Origin: JAPXLN01 sp033809515
GTDB taxonomy: Bacteria; Bacillota; Sulfobacillia; Fermentithermobacillales; Fermentithermobacillaceae
DNA length: 19,505 bases
Assembly: GCA_033809515.1 (NCBI GenBank)
Contig: JAPXLN010000019.1
Coordinates: 1-19,505 of the forward strand
Reading direction: 5' to 3'
The position numbers and the translations under genes were made by a program. The notes below the pieces were generated by a model. That model was not told the DNA's origin. It ran no database searches and saw nothing but the letters and a program-made list of their open reading frames with translations. Positions within the stretch are counted from its first letter, which is position 1. Each line of letters begins with the position of its first letter. Of this stretch, positions 5,217-13,153 are shown in pieces.

Positions 5217-8216
5217 ATGAGAAGCAGTAGAATGTTGCCCTTTTTTGTGTGTCTCATGCTGATTTTGGGCATTGTTCCGTGCCCGGCATACGCGGAGGAT
5301 CCACCACCAGAACCGCTAGAAAGGAGAATTGTGTTTAAGGTCTGGGATAAAAAGACCGGCAGCTCGATTCTTGAAAGCGTGTACAACTCCGGCAAATACG
5401 AGCTGTATAACAGCAATGACAGCCGGCGGAGCGACCCCATGTCGGTCGCAGTCACCTCAAATTCCGCTTCAGCCCATTTGCAGATTGGAGAAAGTTATGA
5501 TTTGAAGGTGACGCTTCCTGACTACTACCCGTTGAACAAGCGTTTTGACGTTACGCCAGAGGGCCACGACTGGCTCGATATTCACATGTACCGAACAGAC
5601 CAGGTTAAGCATCTGGGTTTTGACTCGGTTTCGGTTGATGTGCATACAGGTGATGCTTCGGGGCTCGAAGTCAGAGTGGTGACTGACAAAGTAAGTGAAG
5701 AGTTAGGGGAACTCATTGAGGGTAGGTTCACTGCTGCGCTGATCCTGGAAACCGGGTGGGATGTTGAGACGGATGGATTGCCTGTCGAAACGGAGGCTTT
5801 TCCGGAAGACATCAATGACTCCCGGTATATACAGACCCCCTCCGGTGAATACCTTTTGTTTGTCGGGCTTTTCGACGGTGAAATGCTGGCCGGCTACACT
5901 ACAGGCGTTGTTGACATACCGGAAGAGCAACCAGGCCCTGGGGAGCAGCCAGGTGAAGACGAACAACCCGGCGAAGGCGAGATCAGGGTCACCTTCGAGG
6001 CGCGCAATGAGATCGAATCTCGTCCGGTGGAAAACGCTGTCTTTCGCCTGAGCGATGGAAACAACGACTTCACAGGAACCACTGACGCTCACGGCCGGGC
6101 CACGTTCATTTTGGTGGCAGATTGCAGCTATGACGTGAATGCCGAGATAGACGGCTACTACAGGGCCAACGCACGGTTTAAGCCTGAAGACCATAGCCCA
6201 GACCACGGCCCGGCCTGGATTCTCATTCCCCTGTACAAAATCGATGCCATCACAGAGGTAGAGGAGTCTGCCATCCATGTGAGCGTTCATGAGACCGGGA
6301 GTCCGGGAGTGGATGTAAGCGTCAAGATTGATGAATTGCAGACTTCGTACACAGGTAAGTTACCGGAGGAGTTCCCGGATGAGTTCGCAGTTGCGCTAAT
6401 CCGGGACAGTTCATGGGACGTTCCATGGGACATAGAAGCCCACGGATTGCCCGTGGAATTAATGGAAGCGCCTCCCGAGCCTTTGGATCGTACCAGACAA
6501 GAAAGCATTCACTTAGACGGGGACAGTGAAGAAGTCGTCATTTTCGTAGCTTTCTTCCGTGAGATAGTGGAGCATGACCATGAAGACAATCTATGCCACC
6601 GACGGGTACTGTCAGGATACGCATTTACCCGGGTACTCATAACCCAAGTTCAAGAAGGTGACGACCCCCATGGACCGCCCCCCGGAGAGACCGGGTCACT
6701 GGTGTTTGTGCACACATCAGGTGATGCGGAAAGCGAAGAAATAGAGATCGAGTTCGATACACGCTTAGAGTCGCTTGTGGTACCCATACCCGCAAGCGAG
6801 GCAGGCAGCATCGGTTTCCCCCGGGAGTTTAACGGGAGAACGCTAACCCTGAGCTGGATAGACGACCATCCCTGGGGGGCCATCTATCCGGACAGTTTCG
6901 ACGGGACCGTAGATGAAAACGGCCTCACCTACGAAAAGCCTTTCAAACGGGTCAGGCTGCTGGCACAACTGGAAGGTGAATGGCGCCCATACGAGTTCAT
7001 CCTCTGCCAGCCCGGATACGAGCAGTTTGAACTCAGGTTCTCACTCAATGACGGAGACTCTCAGTATGTCATGGAACATGATGGAACGTGGGAAAGACGC
7101 CATGTATCGTTTGAACTCCCTAAGGGTCTTGAGTCTGGCACAATAGCAGTGACGGTACACTGGCCTGACGGGATTGATAACAGGCCGCCTGAGGAAGACA
7201 TTGGCCCCATAGGCGGCGCAATATGGGAGTACCTGGTAGACCGTTCCGAATATGTGGTAAACGCCTCTGATGTCCTAACCTTCAACAGAGGCTTCGGAAA
7301 GGTGACTTTGCATTACGGATTCCTGGCAGGTTACAGCTGGGAAGACGCCATGGTAACCTTCTACGAGTCAGATTTTGCCGGCATCGATGTGATCCCTGAA
7401 GTAGGCGCAGGCGATTGGCATACCGGCATTGTCAACGTATCAGAAGCTTCCCTGGAAGCGCTGACTCCCAGTGCCTTTGTTTACTTTCTCAATGAAAGAG
7501 TCTTCATACGGCCCTCTGACGTTGGAAGACCTTTTGAGATCATGGCAGCAACCTCGGCCGAAGAAGGGGTGGAATCCACTCAGGGAGAGCTCTGGTTCGA
7601 TCCTGAGGCCTGGGCCGTGACCTTACCGGACATAACCAAGCCGGTTACCCGGCTCAATCTGAGGCTGCGATTCCTGGATAATGACGATGACAATGGCGAC
7701 GATAATAGCCACATCCGCGAAGTCCCTCTGGACATCAAGCGGGTGCTCCTGGACGCGTTCACCCTGGAATTCAGAGAGTCAGGCGAGGCCGGCCCGCAAT
7801 TCACGCCTAGAATGACTGAATTCGAATACTGCGGCTACGAGGAGTTCATCACCTTCGTGAGCGTATTTTCCTTCACAGAAACTGACGAGGAAGACCCCAA
7901 CTACTTCGAGATAGACCATACCCTGCTGGTCAACTACTACGAAGACGATACCTTGCTTGGCGCCAGGCAGTTCCGGGTCTATACCGGCCCGGATGACCCC
8001 AGACATGAAATCCCTGTGTTCAGGCAAGGCTCGCCCGAATATGCCGGCGTAGCGTCAGCAAACCGCATTACAGCTTTCTTAATATCCAAAGAGGGCATTT
8101 CTGCAGACGACAATACCTTTGGCGGAGCAGTCTTCGGCATAGGAGCCGGGTGGGGACATCTCATGCCAAACCATGCCGAATATGGCTCAGGAAAGGACGG
8201 TATGGATTATGAATAG
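5217..8216 (+). CDS. large secreted acidic protein with internal domain duplication
   Basis: I prefer the ATG at 5217 (999 residues) because GGAGGTG at 5204-5210 precedes it by 6 nt; the ATG at 5202 overlaps that site. The N-terminus is a signal peptide (basic MRSSR, hydrophobic core, AYA cleavage before EDPPP). Residues about 38-235 and 256-477 are diverged copies of one module. Both contain a Tyr-rich beta segment, a GWDVETDGLPVE / SWDVPWDIEAHGLPVE type motif and an LSGY/LAGYTTG ending. They are joined by a Pro-Gly-Glu linker at about 235-255. The rest (480-999) is beta-rich and strongly acidic (Asp/Glu runs such as LDNDDDNGDDN) with no domain I recognise. There is no SLH, LPXTG or C-terminal TM, so it may be released or held by the SLH protein encoded next. 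Function unknown; a surface-layer or adhesion role is only inferred. Confidence 0.85.
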   Translation: MRSSRMLPFFVCLMLILGIVPCPAYAEDPPPEPLERRIVFKVWDKKTGSSILESVYNSGKYELYNSNDSRRSDPMSVAVTSNSASAHLQIGESYDLKVTLPDYYPLNKRFDVTPEGHDWLDIHMYRTDQVKHLGFDSVSVDVHTGDASGLEVRVVTDKVSEELGELIEGRFTAALILETGWDVETDGLPVETEAFPEDINDSRYIQTPSGEYLLFVGLFDGEMLAGYTTGVVDIPEEQPGPGEQPGEDEQPGEGEIRVTFEARNEIESRPVENAVFRLSDGNNDFTGTTDAHGRATFILVADCSYDVNAEIDGYYRANARFKPEDHSPDHGPAWILIPLYKIDAITEVEESAIHVSVHETGSPGVDVSVKIDELQTSYTGKLPEEFPDEFAVALIRDSSWDVPWDIEAHGLPVELMEAPPEPLDRTRQESIHLDGDSEEVVIFVAFFREIVEHDHEDNLCHRRVLSGYAFTRVLITQVQEGDDPHGPPPGETGSLVFVHTSGDAESEEIEIEFDTRLESLVVPIPASEAGSIGFPREFNGRTLTLSWIDDHPWGAIYPDSFDGTVDENGLTYEKPFKRVRLLAQLEGEWRPYEFILCQPGYEQFELRFSLNDGDSQYVMEHDGTWERRHVSFELPKGLESGTIAVTVHWPDGIDNRPPEEDIGPIGGAIWEYLVDRSEYVVNASDVLTFNRGFGKVTLHYGFLAGYSWEDAMVTFYESDFAGIDVIPEVGAGDWHTGIVNVSEASLEALTPSAFVYFLNERVFIRPSDVGRPFEIMAATSAEEGVESTQGELWFDPEAWAVTLPDITKPVTRLNLRLRFLDNDDDNGDDNSHIREVPLDIKRVLLDAFTLEFRESGEAGPQFTPRMTEFEYCGYEEFITFVSVFSFTETDEEDPNYFEIDHTLLVNYYEDDTLLGARQFRVYTGPDDPRHEIPVFRQGSPEYAGVASANRITAFLISKEGISADDNTFGGAVFGIGAGWGHLMPNHAEYGSGKDGMDYE

Positions 8217-9891
8217 GCGACTTGTGAGGTTTCTGGCCACTGCCCTGGTACTAGTAACCTGTCTCTCTGTTGTCTCCATTGTCTCTATTGGCGGAAGGAT
8301 TGCCCTGGCACAATCAAGCGGCGGAACAGTCACTCAGCTGTCGAGTGCCTACAGCTCTTCAGCCGGCAAGGTCCAGGTATCCGGAAGCGCCGTCCATCTT
8401 GCAAAGGGCATCGTTGTTGTAGAAATACACACACCATCAGGCAAACTGCTCTACTTTGGAACAGCTGCGGTAGACACAAACGGCAGTTTCACCGCTTCGG
8501 TAGCCGTTGGGACGCTTCCGGCCGGGACTTACAAAGTGCGGAGCGCAGATTACACAGGCGGTACCTACACGATGACAACATTCACCGTACCTGAGTCCGG
8601 TACCGTCTCACCCCCGCCGGATGAACCTAGCCTGGATGAACCAAGCAGTCCTCCGCCGGCCCCAACCTCGATGATAGAGGTAGCAGGATCTACGAACATT
8701 GTTACTTCAACAATAACTGTACCCGGCTCCGTAGATAGCGTCGGTGACGCAACAATCAGCGTTGCACCTGCCCAGATCAACAATGCTCTAACGGCAGCTT
8801 TGGAGAGGGCCGCCAAAGACGGCACAGATGCGATTGCATTGAGCATTACAGCCGGGGCAAGTATGGATATCCAGTCCTCTACTATCAGATCCTCTGCAAC
8901 GATCATTCCCAAGGAGTCAGTGGATCTGATGGCTGCGAGCCCTGTAAGAGCTCTGACAGTATCAACACCGGTTGCCTCAATATCCTTTGACAAAAAGACC
9001 CTCGACGGTATCTCGTCATCAGCCAGCCAGGAGGTAGCTATCCTTGCGGCACTGGTTGGCAACGAGGCTGTTTCCGAGGAAGCAAGAAAGGTTGTAGGCG
9101 ACAGGCCGGTATTCAGCTTTTCGGTTATCAGCGGCAGTACAACCATTTCCCAGTTCGACGGCACGATCACCGTATCGGTCCCATACACCCTGAGGCCAGG
9201 TGAAGACCCGGATGCCATCGTCATCTACTTCATCAACTCCGAAGGCAAACCGGAGCCTGTAACCAACTGCGTGTATGATCCGGCAACGAAAACGGCTACG
9301 TTCAAGACCACTCATTTTTCCGTCTATGCCGTAGGGTACAACAAAGTCGTCTTTGGGGATGTTTCGGACAGTGCCTGGTACAGCAGGGCAGTCGGGTTTA
9401 TTGCTGCCCGGCGCATTACAACCGGAATAGGAAGTATGAACTATGGACCTTTAGGGCAGGTGACCAGAGGCCAGTTCATAGTCATGACTATGCGGGCATA
9501 CGGAATAGCCCCTGACGAGAACGCGAAAGAGAACTTCGCAGACGCAGGGAACACCTACTATACCCCCTACCTGGCTGCTGCAAAGAGGCTGGGCATATCA
9601 GACGGGGTGGGCAATAACATGTTTGCTCCCGACAAGGACATAACACGTCAGGAGATGCTCGTCCTCCTATATCGCACCCTCGCGATCATCGGAAAGCTGC
9701 CGTCCGAAGACAGCGGAATGGAATTCTCGTCTTTCGACGACGCATGGCTCTTTGCCCCCTGGGCCCAAACAGCCGCTGAAGCCATGGTGAGAGGCGGGAT
9801 AATCCGGGGCCACGGAAACAAGCTAAACCCTGCACAGACCGGAACTCGTGCCGAAATGGCCCAGATGCTCTTTGCGCTTCTCAGCAAGTAG
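8209..9891 (+). CDS. SLH-domain cell-surface protein
   Basis: The best start is ATG at 8209 (560 residues), overlapping the upstream gene by 8 bp, after an AGGAAAGGA site. Residues 1-34 are a signal peptide (RIALA cleavage). A beta-sandwich-like domain follows (about 40-125) with carrier motifs such as SGKLLYFGTAAVD. A Pro/Ser linker (PPPDEPSLDEPSSPPPAPTS) comes next. A middle domain (about 150-375) contains FSVISGSTTISQFDGTITVS and TTHFSVYAVGY. Three S-layer homology repeats end the protein at about 380-425, 443-495 and 505-558 (VFGDVSDSAWYSRAV, NFADAGNTYYTPYLAAAKRL, FDDAWLFAPWAQTAAEAMV). SLH repeats bind secondary wall polymers in Gram-positive cells, so this protein is held in the wall and could dock its operon partner. 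The overlap suggests translational coupling. Confidence 0.9.
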   Translation: MNRRLVRFLATALVLVTCLSVVSIVSIGGRIALAQSSGGTVTQLSSAYSSSAGKVQVSGSAVHLAKGIVVVEIHTPSGKLLYFGTAAVDTNGSFTASVAVGTLPAGTYKVRSADYTGGTYTMTTFTVPESGTVSPPPDEPSLDEPSSPPPAPTSMIEVAGSTNIVTSTITVPGSVDSVGDATISVAPAQINNALTAALERAAKDGTDAIALSITAGASMDIQSSTIRSSATIIPKESVDLMAASPVRALTVSTPVASISFDKKTLDGISSSASQEVAILAALVGNEAVSEEARKVVGDRPVFSFSVISGSTTISQFDGTITVSVPYTLRPGEDPDAIVIYFINSEGKPEPVTNCVYDPATKTATFKTTHFSVYAVGYNKVVFGDVSDSAWYSRAVGFIAARRITTGIGSMNYGPLGQVTRGQFIVMTMRAYGIAPDENAKENFADAGNTYYTPYLAAAKRLGISDGVGNNMFAPDKDITRQEMLVLLYRTLAIIGKLPSEDSGMEFSSFDDAWLFAPWAQTAAEAMVRGGIIRGHGNKLNPAQTGTRAEMAQMLFALLSK

Positions 9892-9920
9892 TTGCATAGA
9901 GTATACGATGTCTGTATAAT
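9892..9920 (+). promoter_or_regulatory. promoter for the riboswitch and NSS transporter transcript
   Basis: TTGCAT (9892-9897) and a perfect TATAAT (9915-9920) are separated by 17 bp, directly after the SLH gene stop (9889-9891). A start near 9927 gives a leader of about 355 nt before the transporter, which holds the riboswitch. Confidence 0.7.
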
Positions 9921-9955
9921 GTCGCGTAATACTGAAGTGCGGGTGGCCGCCTTCA

Positions 9956-10108
9956 GACACAGGAAGGGTATCTAAGGGTTCCGCGTTGCCACGGCGTTTT
10001 CCGCCCCGGTTGATGCCAGAGCGATGGCCAGGTCCGAGCGATACCGGCTTTGTGAATTACAAAGTACACCGTGGGTCCAAAATACCCGTGCGGCAAGTTC
10101 CTTGTGTC
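9956..10108 (+). promoter_or_regulatory. ykkC-family riboswitch aptamer (with P0-like helix)
   Basis: The leader carries the conserved blocks of the ykkC class: CTAAGGGTTCCGCG (9972-9985), GGTCCGAGCGATACC (10031-10045), TACACCG (10065-10071), and GGGT-CCAAAAT-ACCC (10073-10087). Pairings fit the known fold. P1 is GGTATC (9967-9972) with GATACC (10040-10045). The hairpin before TACACCG is CTTTGT (10048-10053) with ACAAAG (10059-10064). The segment 9984-10030 forms an enlarged P2 region. An outer helix, GACACAGGAA (9956-9965) with TTCCTTGTGTC (10098-10108, one bulged T), corresponds to the add-on P0 helix described for the polyanion-binding ykkC subtypes (ppGpp, PRPP) and absent from guanidine-I riboswitches. 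The ligand is therefore inferred as ppGpp or PRPP. The regulated gene is the NSS transporter. Confidence 0.85.
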
Positions 10109-10130
10109 CCGTCCGGCACATGGCCTTGCC
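10092..10130 (+). promoter_or_regulatory. alternative hairpin, candidate expression platform
   Basis: GGCAAG (10092-10097) pairs with CTTGCC (10125-10130), and inside it CCTTGTG (10100-10106) pairs with CACATGG (10117-10123) with one T/T mismatch. It consumes the 3' strand of the P0 helix (10098-10108), so the two structures exclude each other. No strong U-tract follows (only GGGGTTTCTACT). Downstream two CCTCC motifs, in 10184-10200, could pair with the AGGAGG at 10265-10270. Transcriptional versus translational control cannot be settled by eye. Confidence 0.5.
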
Positions 10131-10282
10131 CCACGGGGTTTCTACTCCGAGGGGATTCCGATGAAATGGGACTCCCGCGAGACCTCCAGGGCCTCCGGCC
10201 GGACAAGAGATGAGCCGCTTAGCTGCACTTTCAATCACAGAACTATCACAAAACGGAATCGCATAGGAGGAACCGGATCCCA

Positions 10283-11665
10283 ATGGCAACGCTGGATACA
10301 GCAAAAGGAATGCCCAGGACGCAGGCGCGCGATACGTTCACCACTCGCATTGGCGTAATCGCGGCCACCCTGGGGTCCGCAGTAGGGTTAGGCAACATAT
10401 GGAAGTTCCCCTTCTTGACAGGGGTCAATGGCGGCGCGGCCTTCGTCGCAACGTACATTGTGTGCACCCTGCTAGTGGGTCTCCCTGTTATGATCACTGA
10501 ACATACTCTCGGACGGGCAGCAAGAGCCGATGCCGTTCAGACGCTGAGGAAACTTGCCCCCAATCAACTCTGGTGGCTGGTAGGCGCATCAGGCATCCTT
10601 GCCGCCTTCCTCATCATGGCCTTTTACTCTGAAGTGGCAGGCTGGGTATTCGCCTACATCGCCAAGTCAGCCGGCGGAGCTATTCTCTCCACCAGTCCTG
10701 AAGTTACCAAGAGCGCCTTTGCCGCCCTGGTATCAAGCCCCTGGGCGTCGCTTGTCTGGCAATGGATCGTACTGGGTTTCATCGCCGCCATCATAATGGC
10801 AGGGGTCTCCAAAGGCATCGAGAGGATGACCAAGAGACTTATGCCGGCCCTCTTCACCATTCTGCTTATTGTCTGCATCAGAAGCATTACTCTACCCGGG
10901 GCAACCGAGGGTCTGAGGTTTCTCTTCAAACCTGACTTTTCCAAGGTGACAGGCGCCACAGTGCTCACTGCCCTGGGCCTGTCCTTCTTCAAGCTGTCAG
11001 TGGGCATGGGCACCATGACTACGTACGGAAGCTACTTCGTCGAAGACCAGAACATTCCGGGAACAGCTTCGAGGGTCATGCTGTCAGACCTGCTGGTGTC
11101 CATCCTGGCAGGCACTGCCATCTTCCCGGCAGTGTTCGCATTTGGTTTCGAGCCTGATGCAGGACCTAACCTTCTTTTCATCACCATACCGGCTGTCTTC
11201 AGCTCCATGCCTTTTGGGCGCCTGTTCATGACGTTGTTCTTCGTTCTCGCAGGGATAGCCGCCACCGGAGCTATGCTGTCACTGTTCGAGGTGCCCGTTG
11301 CATACTTTGAAGGTACTCTGGGCTGGTCACGTAAGAAGGCAACTATGCTGACCCTGGCAGGCCTGGTGCTCTTCGGTTCAGCTGCAGCCCTGTCAGGGAG
11401 CACACTGGCTGACTTCAAGCTGTTCGGCATGACCATGTTTGACCTTTTCGACTACGTTACCTCATGCATACTGCTGCCTGTGGGCGGGCTGTTTCTATGC
11501 CTTTTCATAGGCTGGAAGTGCAAATGGGAAGACATCCGGGATCAGCTGTCCAATCATGGCACCCTGAAAAACGAGACGACAGTGAAAGCTTTCTACTTGG
11601 TGGTTAAGTTTGTCACGCCTTTGCTGGTGCTGGCAATCCTTTTGCAGGGGCTCAACTTGATCTAG
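10283..11665 (+). CDS. neurotransmitter:sodium symporter (NSS/LeuT family) transporter
   Basis: This 460-residue integral membrane protein has the bacterial NSS signature in TM1: GVIAATLGSAVGLGNIWKFP (24-43), then GVNGGAAFVATYIVC. It has about 11-12 hydrophobic segments, the usual layout for bacterial members. NSS proteins import amino acids or related compounds with Na+. The middle shows conserved ALGLSFFKLSVGMGTMTTYG and the SYF segment before FVEDQN, matching the family TM6-TM7 region. The start ATG has AGGAGG at 10265-10270, 12 nt upstream, somewhat long spacing. Its own promoter and riboswitch leader (9892-10130) make it a single-gene unit, and the riboswitch suggests expression tied to a nucleotide signal. 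Substrate unknown. Confidence 0.94.
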   Translation: MATLDTAKGMPRTQARDTFTTRIGVIAATLGSAVGLGNIWKFPFLTGVNGGAAFVATYIVCTLLVGLPVMITEHTLGRAARADAVQTLRKLAPNQLWWLVGASGILAAFLIMAFYSEVAGWVFAYIAKSAGGAILSTSPEVTKSAFAALVSSPWASLVWQWIVLGFIAAIIMAGVSKGIERMTKRLMPALFTILLIVCIRSITLPGATEGLRFLFKPDFSKVTGATVLTALGLSFFKLSVGMGTMTTYGSYFVEDQNIPGTASRVMLSDLLVSILAGTAIFPAVFAFGFEPDAGPNLLFITIPAVFSSMPFGRLFMTLFFVLAGIAATGAMLSLFEVPVAYFEGTLGWSRKKATMLTLAGLVLFGSAAALSGSTLADFKLFGMTMFDLFDYVTSCILLPVGGLFLCLFIGWKCKWEDIRDQLSNHGTLKNETTVKAFYLVVKFVTPLLVLAILLQGLNLI

Positions 11666-11858
11666 ATGCGGCTTTGCCGCCGGGGTGCGTGAGAGCCCGA
11701 GCTTGCTCGAACTTGCGGGGGGCCGGGCGCGCAGGCCGTCGTGCAATGCCGTGGCACAATGCCACATAACCGGGGGTTTCAGCCGGAATCCGCTCTGGGT
11801 TCCGGCTGAAGCGATCTTCGCACGATCAACAAACAGCCAATCACCGGCCAACAGCCAG
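11666..11858. other. convergent intergenic region with hairpins
   Basis: No gene is seen. There is a perfect 11-bp inverted repeat TTCAGCCGGAA (11778-11788) and TTCCGGCTGAA (11800-11810) with an 11-nt loop. A shorter one, GTGGCA (11751-11756) and TGCCAC (11760-11765), lies upstream, and a 5-bp stem GCGGC-TTT-GCCGC follows the transporter stop. None has a T-run, so they may act as factor-independent blocks only weakly. AACAGCCAATCA and AACAGCCAGTCA repeat 18 bp apart (11832 and 11850). Confidence 0.6.
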
Positions 11859-13064
11859 TCAACCCTCTCCCGGCCCTCCCCCGCCGGAGGGAGAAACGCG
11901 CCTAAATGCCCGCAAAACATATGCAAAGTTCGGCGCCGGATCATCCCACTGAAACACACCGTCAGAAACACGAAAGTCTAAAAGATCCTTCAAAAAGCCC
12001 CAGGCAAAGGCCGCCTTGCCGGCCTCGCGTCTCATATATCCACGGACCGAAAGAAGGTCCTGAAACAGATACCTCATTCTGACCCCCGTAGAGTAGGCAG
12101 GCGACCTGAGGTCTGCAAGGGGAAGGTCCTGGCCCGCAGCAACCTTGTACAAAAGCACGGGAAAGTCCACCCCTGCCAGGATGGCCAACGGCAGACTCCC
12201 CCAAAAGCGCGGGTTAATCTCCATAAGCTTGTATTCGCCAGACCTGATGTCCCCCTTGAACTCCACCATGGCAACTCCGCGCCAGCGCAGTTCCTTCAGC
12301 AGACCGACTCCGTAGTCCACCATCCTGGGATCCCAAACAGACTCGGCAAAGCAGCTTGGCCCACCTGTCACCGGATACTCCCTAATGCGCCTGTGACAGA
12401 ACACAGCCACCGGCTCAGAATCCCTGTTGAACAAGGCCGACATTCCATAGCCCTCACCGGGAACGTATTCTTGCACCAGCGGACACGCCTGGTTAGCCCT
12501 CATCTTCTCATACACGCGCACAAACGACGCAGCGTCGCGCACAATAGCATACCTTTCCTCAGGCGGCAGCTGCAGAGCCTCCCCTTTGCGGTACTTAATG
12601 ACAATGGGTGAACTACTGTGTTCGAGAGCCCCATATTCAGGCCCCTTATCGCCTCCAACTGCGTACGCCCCCGGCACCGGCACCCCGATCCTCTCTGCAA
12701 TATCCAGGAGCTGCCCTGTATCGTCAGCTGTAGTGAGGGAATCCAGTGAAGGGAGCACCACCTTCAGCCTGGGAGTAACCTGCGACAGATTGGCTGCTAT
12801 AGCCATGATGGAGCTTAAGGAGATGGGAATAACTACATCCCCCTGAACTGAGACTCGCAAGAGGTCGTCAATGAACGCTTGAGGTTCGCGGCGGGAAGAA
12901 GCTACGAAGTCTTGCTTGCTTGCGTAGCGAGAACGAAAAGATAGCACATCCCCCTGGGCTGTGCTATGGTCTTCCAGACAATGCACCGGAATCCCCGCCC
13001 GGCCCAGAGACCGGACTACAGCCAGAGACATCCTGTATCTTGAATCAGTGACAATGGCATTCAA
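11859..13064 (-). CDS. ATP-grasp carboxylate-amine ligase-like protein
   Basis: The 401-residue protein looks like a soluble COG3919-type ATP-grasp enzyme, which join a carboxylate to an amine or thiol via an acyl-phosphate at the cost of ATP. The N-terminal Rossmann-like part begins NAIVTDSRYRMSLAVVRSLG, with GRAGIPVHCLED following. The ATP-grasp core includes PIVIKYRKGEAL, VQEYVPGEGYGMSALFNRDS, and the catalytic/metal stretch KLMEINPRFWGSLPLAILAG. The start is TTG with a GGAGGCGG-like tract about 10-12 nt upstream and an in-frame TAG four codons back. The last ten residues (PSGGGGPGEG) come from a GC-rich tract at the 3' end and are unlike the family. Substrates are unknown. It is alone on the minus strand apart from the small ORF overlapping its start. 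Confidence 0.85.
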   Translation of the reverse strand: MNAIVTDSRYRMSLAVVRSLGRAGIPVHCLEDHSTAQGDVLSFRSRYASKQDFVASSRREPQAFIDDLLRVSVQGDVVIPISLSSIMAIAANLSQVTPRLKVVLPSLDSLTTADDTGQLLDIAERIGVPVPGAYAVGGDKGPEYGALEHSSSPIVIKYRKGEALQLPPEERYAIVRDAASFVRVYEKMRANQACPLVQEYVPGEGYGMSALFNRDSEPVAVFCHRRIREYPVTGGPSCFAESVWDPRMVDYGVGLLKELRWRGVAMVEFKGDIRSGEYKLMEINPRFWGSLPLAILAGVDFPVLLYKVAAGQDLPLADLRSPAYSTGVRMRYLFQDLLSVRGYMRREAGKAAFAWGFLKDLLDFRVSDGVFQWDDPAPNFAYVLRAFRRVSPSGGGGPGEG

Positions 13065-13153
13065 TGCTTGCTACCGCCTCCGTCCTGGGTCAGGTCTGCC
13101 GGAAACCGCTGAGGCTCGCCCGCCTTCTTCTTCGATGGCCTGGACCACCTCAT
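13061..13153 (-). CDS. possible 30-residue ORF coupled to the ATP-grasp gene
   Basis: An ATG at 13153 is preceded by AAGGAG (complement of 13160-13165) at an ideal 6-nt spacing and encodes 30 residues (MRWSRPSKKKAGEPQ to GGGSKH). Its TGA overlaps the TTG start of the ATP-grasp gene, the layout of translational coupling. The peptide is basic, with no domain, signal peptide or TM. The good ribosome binding site and the overlap are what support it; it may equally be chance. Confidence 0.3.
   Translation of the reverse strand: MRWSRPSKKKAGEPQRFPADLTQDGGGSKH

Noticed and set aside
11743..11765. GCAATGCCGT shared with the left-edge palindromes
   Set aside because: It is a ten-base match without the full arms or spacers and could be chance.
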